This document shows, in pieces, positions 23,582 through 24,713 of a stretch of 24,713 nt of DNA. The notes beneath the pieces are model-generated. The model saw only the letters and a program-made list of their open reading frames with translations. It made no database searches and was not told the DNA's origin. Position numbers and translations under genes: made by a program. The DNA is from Chitinophagaceae bacterium UBA3961 (GTDB lineage Bacteria; Bacteroidota; Bacteroidia; Chitinophagales; Chitinophagaceae), in contig DGDD01000229.1 in assembly GCA_002385265.1 (NCBI GenBank), positions 1 through 24,713 of the forward strand, given 5' to 3'. How positions within the stretch are numbered: position 1 is the stretch's first letter; each line of letters opens with the position of its first letter.

Positions 23582-23837
23582 GGGGTGAGGGGAATTGTCT
23601 TAGGCACAATTTATTACTGTGGCTGGCAGGAAACTGCTGAAGATTGGGTACGCTTACAGCTCTCTTAGGGACCAAAGACCACCTAGGCTCCGGAACTAAA
23701 AAAATACAGTACGTTTCAGAAAACAAATTTTCATTTCTGGTTTGCCTATACTTAATATTCTAATAAGAGTCATTCCATTTACTAAATTATAGCGACAATT
23801 TTGACTTGATACTTTCAGTTTGTCCCAAGAAATATTC

Positions 23838-24347
23838 TCATCGGTGACTAATCTCTGCTATGATATCACTAATCCAAAGCTTTTCATATCTGTCTGGAAT
23901 ATATCCGTTTAAGATGTCAACTATTTTCTGAGCTGTTTTGTCGTTCGCATTGTACAAATCAAAACTAAGTTTACGACGATTGGATGAAAAGTAAAGATTG
24001 ATGATTCCCCCGCTCATTACTTGTGTATTCATTTTGTACACTGAGTCCCCTTTAATTTCCTTCGATATGTTAATGATTGAATCAATTGATGAATTTCGAA
24101 AATTCCCTATTAAGACAGTGTCTACTTTAGCTTTTTTAGAATCATTGAATAGCCAAGCTTCTTCCAATGTATACACAAATTGAGATCCTCGAACTCTAAA
24201 CATAGGTTGCATTGTCCACATGTTGCTTCCAAGTCCAATAGAAATATATGACAAAGTAAATGAAGTGTCAGTTTTCGTATCAGCCTGTTGAGCAAAGACC
24301 TTCATTGAGATTAAATGCAGTCCTATGAAAAATAAAAGAAGTTTCAT
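23838..24347 (-). CDS. Small secreted protein of unknown function
   Basis: Exported protein of 169 residues. The signal peptide is about 1-20 (M-K-L-L-L-F-F-I-G to V-F-A-Q-Q). The mature part has no family I recognise; it shows F-T-L-S-Y-I-S-I-G-L-G-S-N and alternating strands, then a C-terminal helix pair (K-I-V-D-I-L-N-G-Y and L-W-I-S-D-I-I-A-E-I). ATG at 24347 is chosen because a -7-like TTATTTTG (reverse strand, 24370-24363) covers the alternative ATG at 24365. It is AT-richer than the TonB-receptor genes and stands alone, facing the T9SS-type protein gene, with 256 nt between them holding only a weak 6-bp inverted repeat (23593-23611). Confidence 0.6.
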   Translation of the reverse strand: MKLLLFFIGLHLISMKVFAQQADTKTDTSFTLSYISIGLGSNMWTMQPMFRVRGSQFVYTLEEAWLFNDSKKAKVDTVLIGNFRNSSIDSIINISKEIKGDSVYKMNTQVMSGGIINLYFSSNRRKLSFDLYNANDKTAQKIVDILNGYIPDRYEKLWISDIIAEISHR

Positions 24348-24540
24348 TCTATAACGGGATTTCAAAATAAGTCTAATCTGAAATGTACGAAACTCCCCAA
24401 GAATTGATACATTATTAACTTTATTACAACTATACTGTTATCGATATATGCGACTGATCCACTATCACCAAAATTCCCAATTTTTCAAAAAAGAACATCT
24501 TTACCACATAATTTTCACCCCAAATTCATCTATTTAAATG

Positions 24541-24610
24541 CAACCCACTTCGGGGTTGTATGGCACGTTTGTCACTCTGTTGCTACCAATCTGCAACCCC
24601 TTCGGGGTTG
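24541..24610. repeat. Pair of REP-like palindromes
   Basis: CAACCCACTTCGGGGTTG (24541-24558) and CAACCCCTTCGGGGTTG (24594-24610) are near-identical hairpins (7-bp stem, 3-nt loop in the second) in the same orientation, 35 nt apart. No gene is seen from 24371 to the window end. Confidence 0.6.
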
Positions 24611-24713
24611 GAAAAAACGGACTCATTTTTGAGGACATTTACAAAATAGCGGGGGACGAGCCGAAGGTCAGATATATTATCCCAGTCTCCCCGGAAGCTT
24701 AAGTTGGCCTCTG

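Overview
The window looks like chromosomal DNA of a Bacteroidota, most likely a Chitinophagaceae-type member. This rests on a SusC/ZnuD-like TonB-dependent receptor with a carboxypeptidase-regulatory-like N-terminus, two secreted proteins ending in type IX secretion (T9SS)-like sorting tails, many signal peptides ending in A-Q, and promoters of the Bacteroidetes form TTTG / TAnnTTTG. No rRNA, tRNA, CRISPR array or intact transposon was found.

Bases 1-5950 form a visibly AT-richer block. It carries a putative defence cassette on the + strand: an Eco57I-class adenine methyltransferase cut by the window start, an SMC/RecF-like ATPase overlapping it by 4 nt, and a predicted PD-(D/E)XK-like protein with its own possible promoter. 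The block ends at two hairpins and a short reverse-strand coding-like relic, which may mark an island edge.

Bases 6000-8400 hold an ECF sigma factor with a clear promoter, a tightly coupled two-helix membrane protein, a repeat-rich intergenic stretch and a small membrane protein.

Bases 8458-16734 are a carbohydrate region. A Nudix-fold winged-helix regulator with a degraded Nudix box faces a small secreted protein and a GH3 beta-glucosidase across a near-perfect 23-bp palindrome, the likely operator. A galactokinase converges on the GH3 gene. A secreted protein of unknown function and a GH29 alpha-L-fucosidase follow. Together they suggest release of glucose, fucose and possibly galactose from oligosaccharides outside the cytoplasm, with galactose phosphorylated inside; no SusC/SusD pair is present.

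Bases 17026-24713 hold a two-LamG T9SS cargo protein preceded by a perfect 12-bp hairpin, then a reverse-strand three-gene operon (small His/Cys-containing membrane or periplasmic protein, TonB-dependent receptor, lipoprotein) with a consensus promoter and a strong terminator, probably for metal uptake. A roughly 380-bp MITE-like repeat follows, related to the repeats near 7.5-8 kb. The window ends with a short T9SS-type secreted protein, a small secreted protein of unknown function and a pair of REP-like palindromes.
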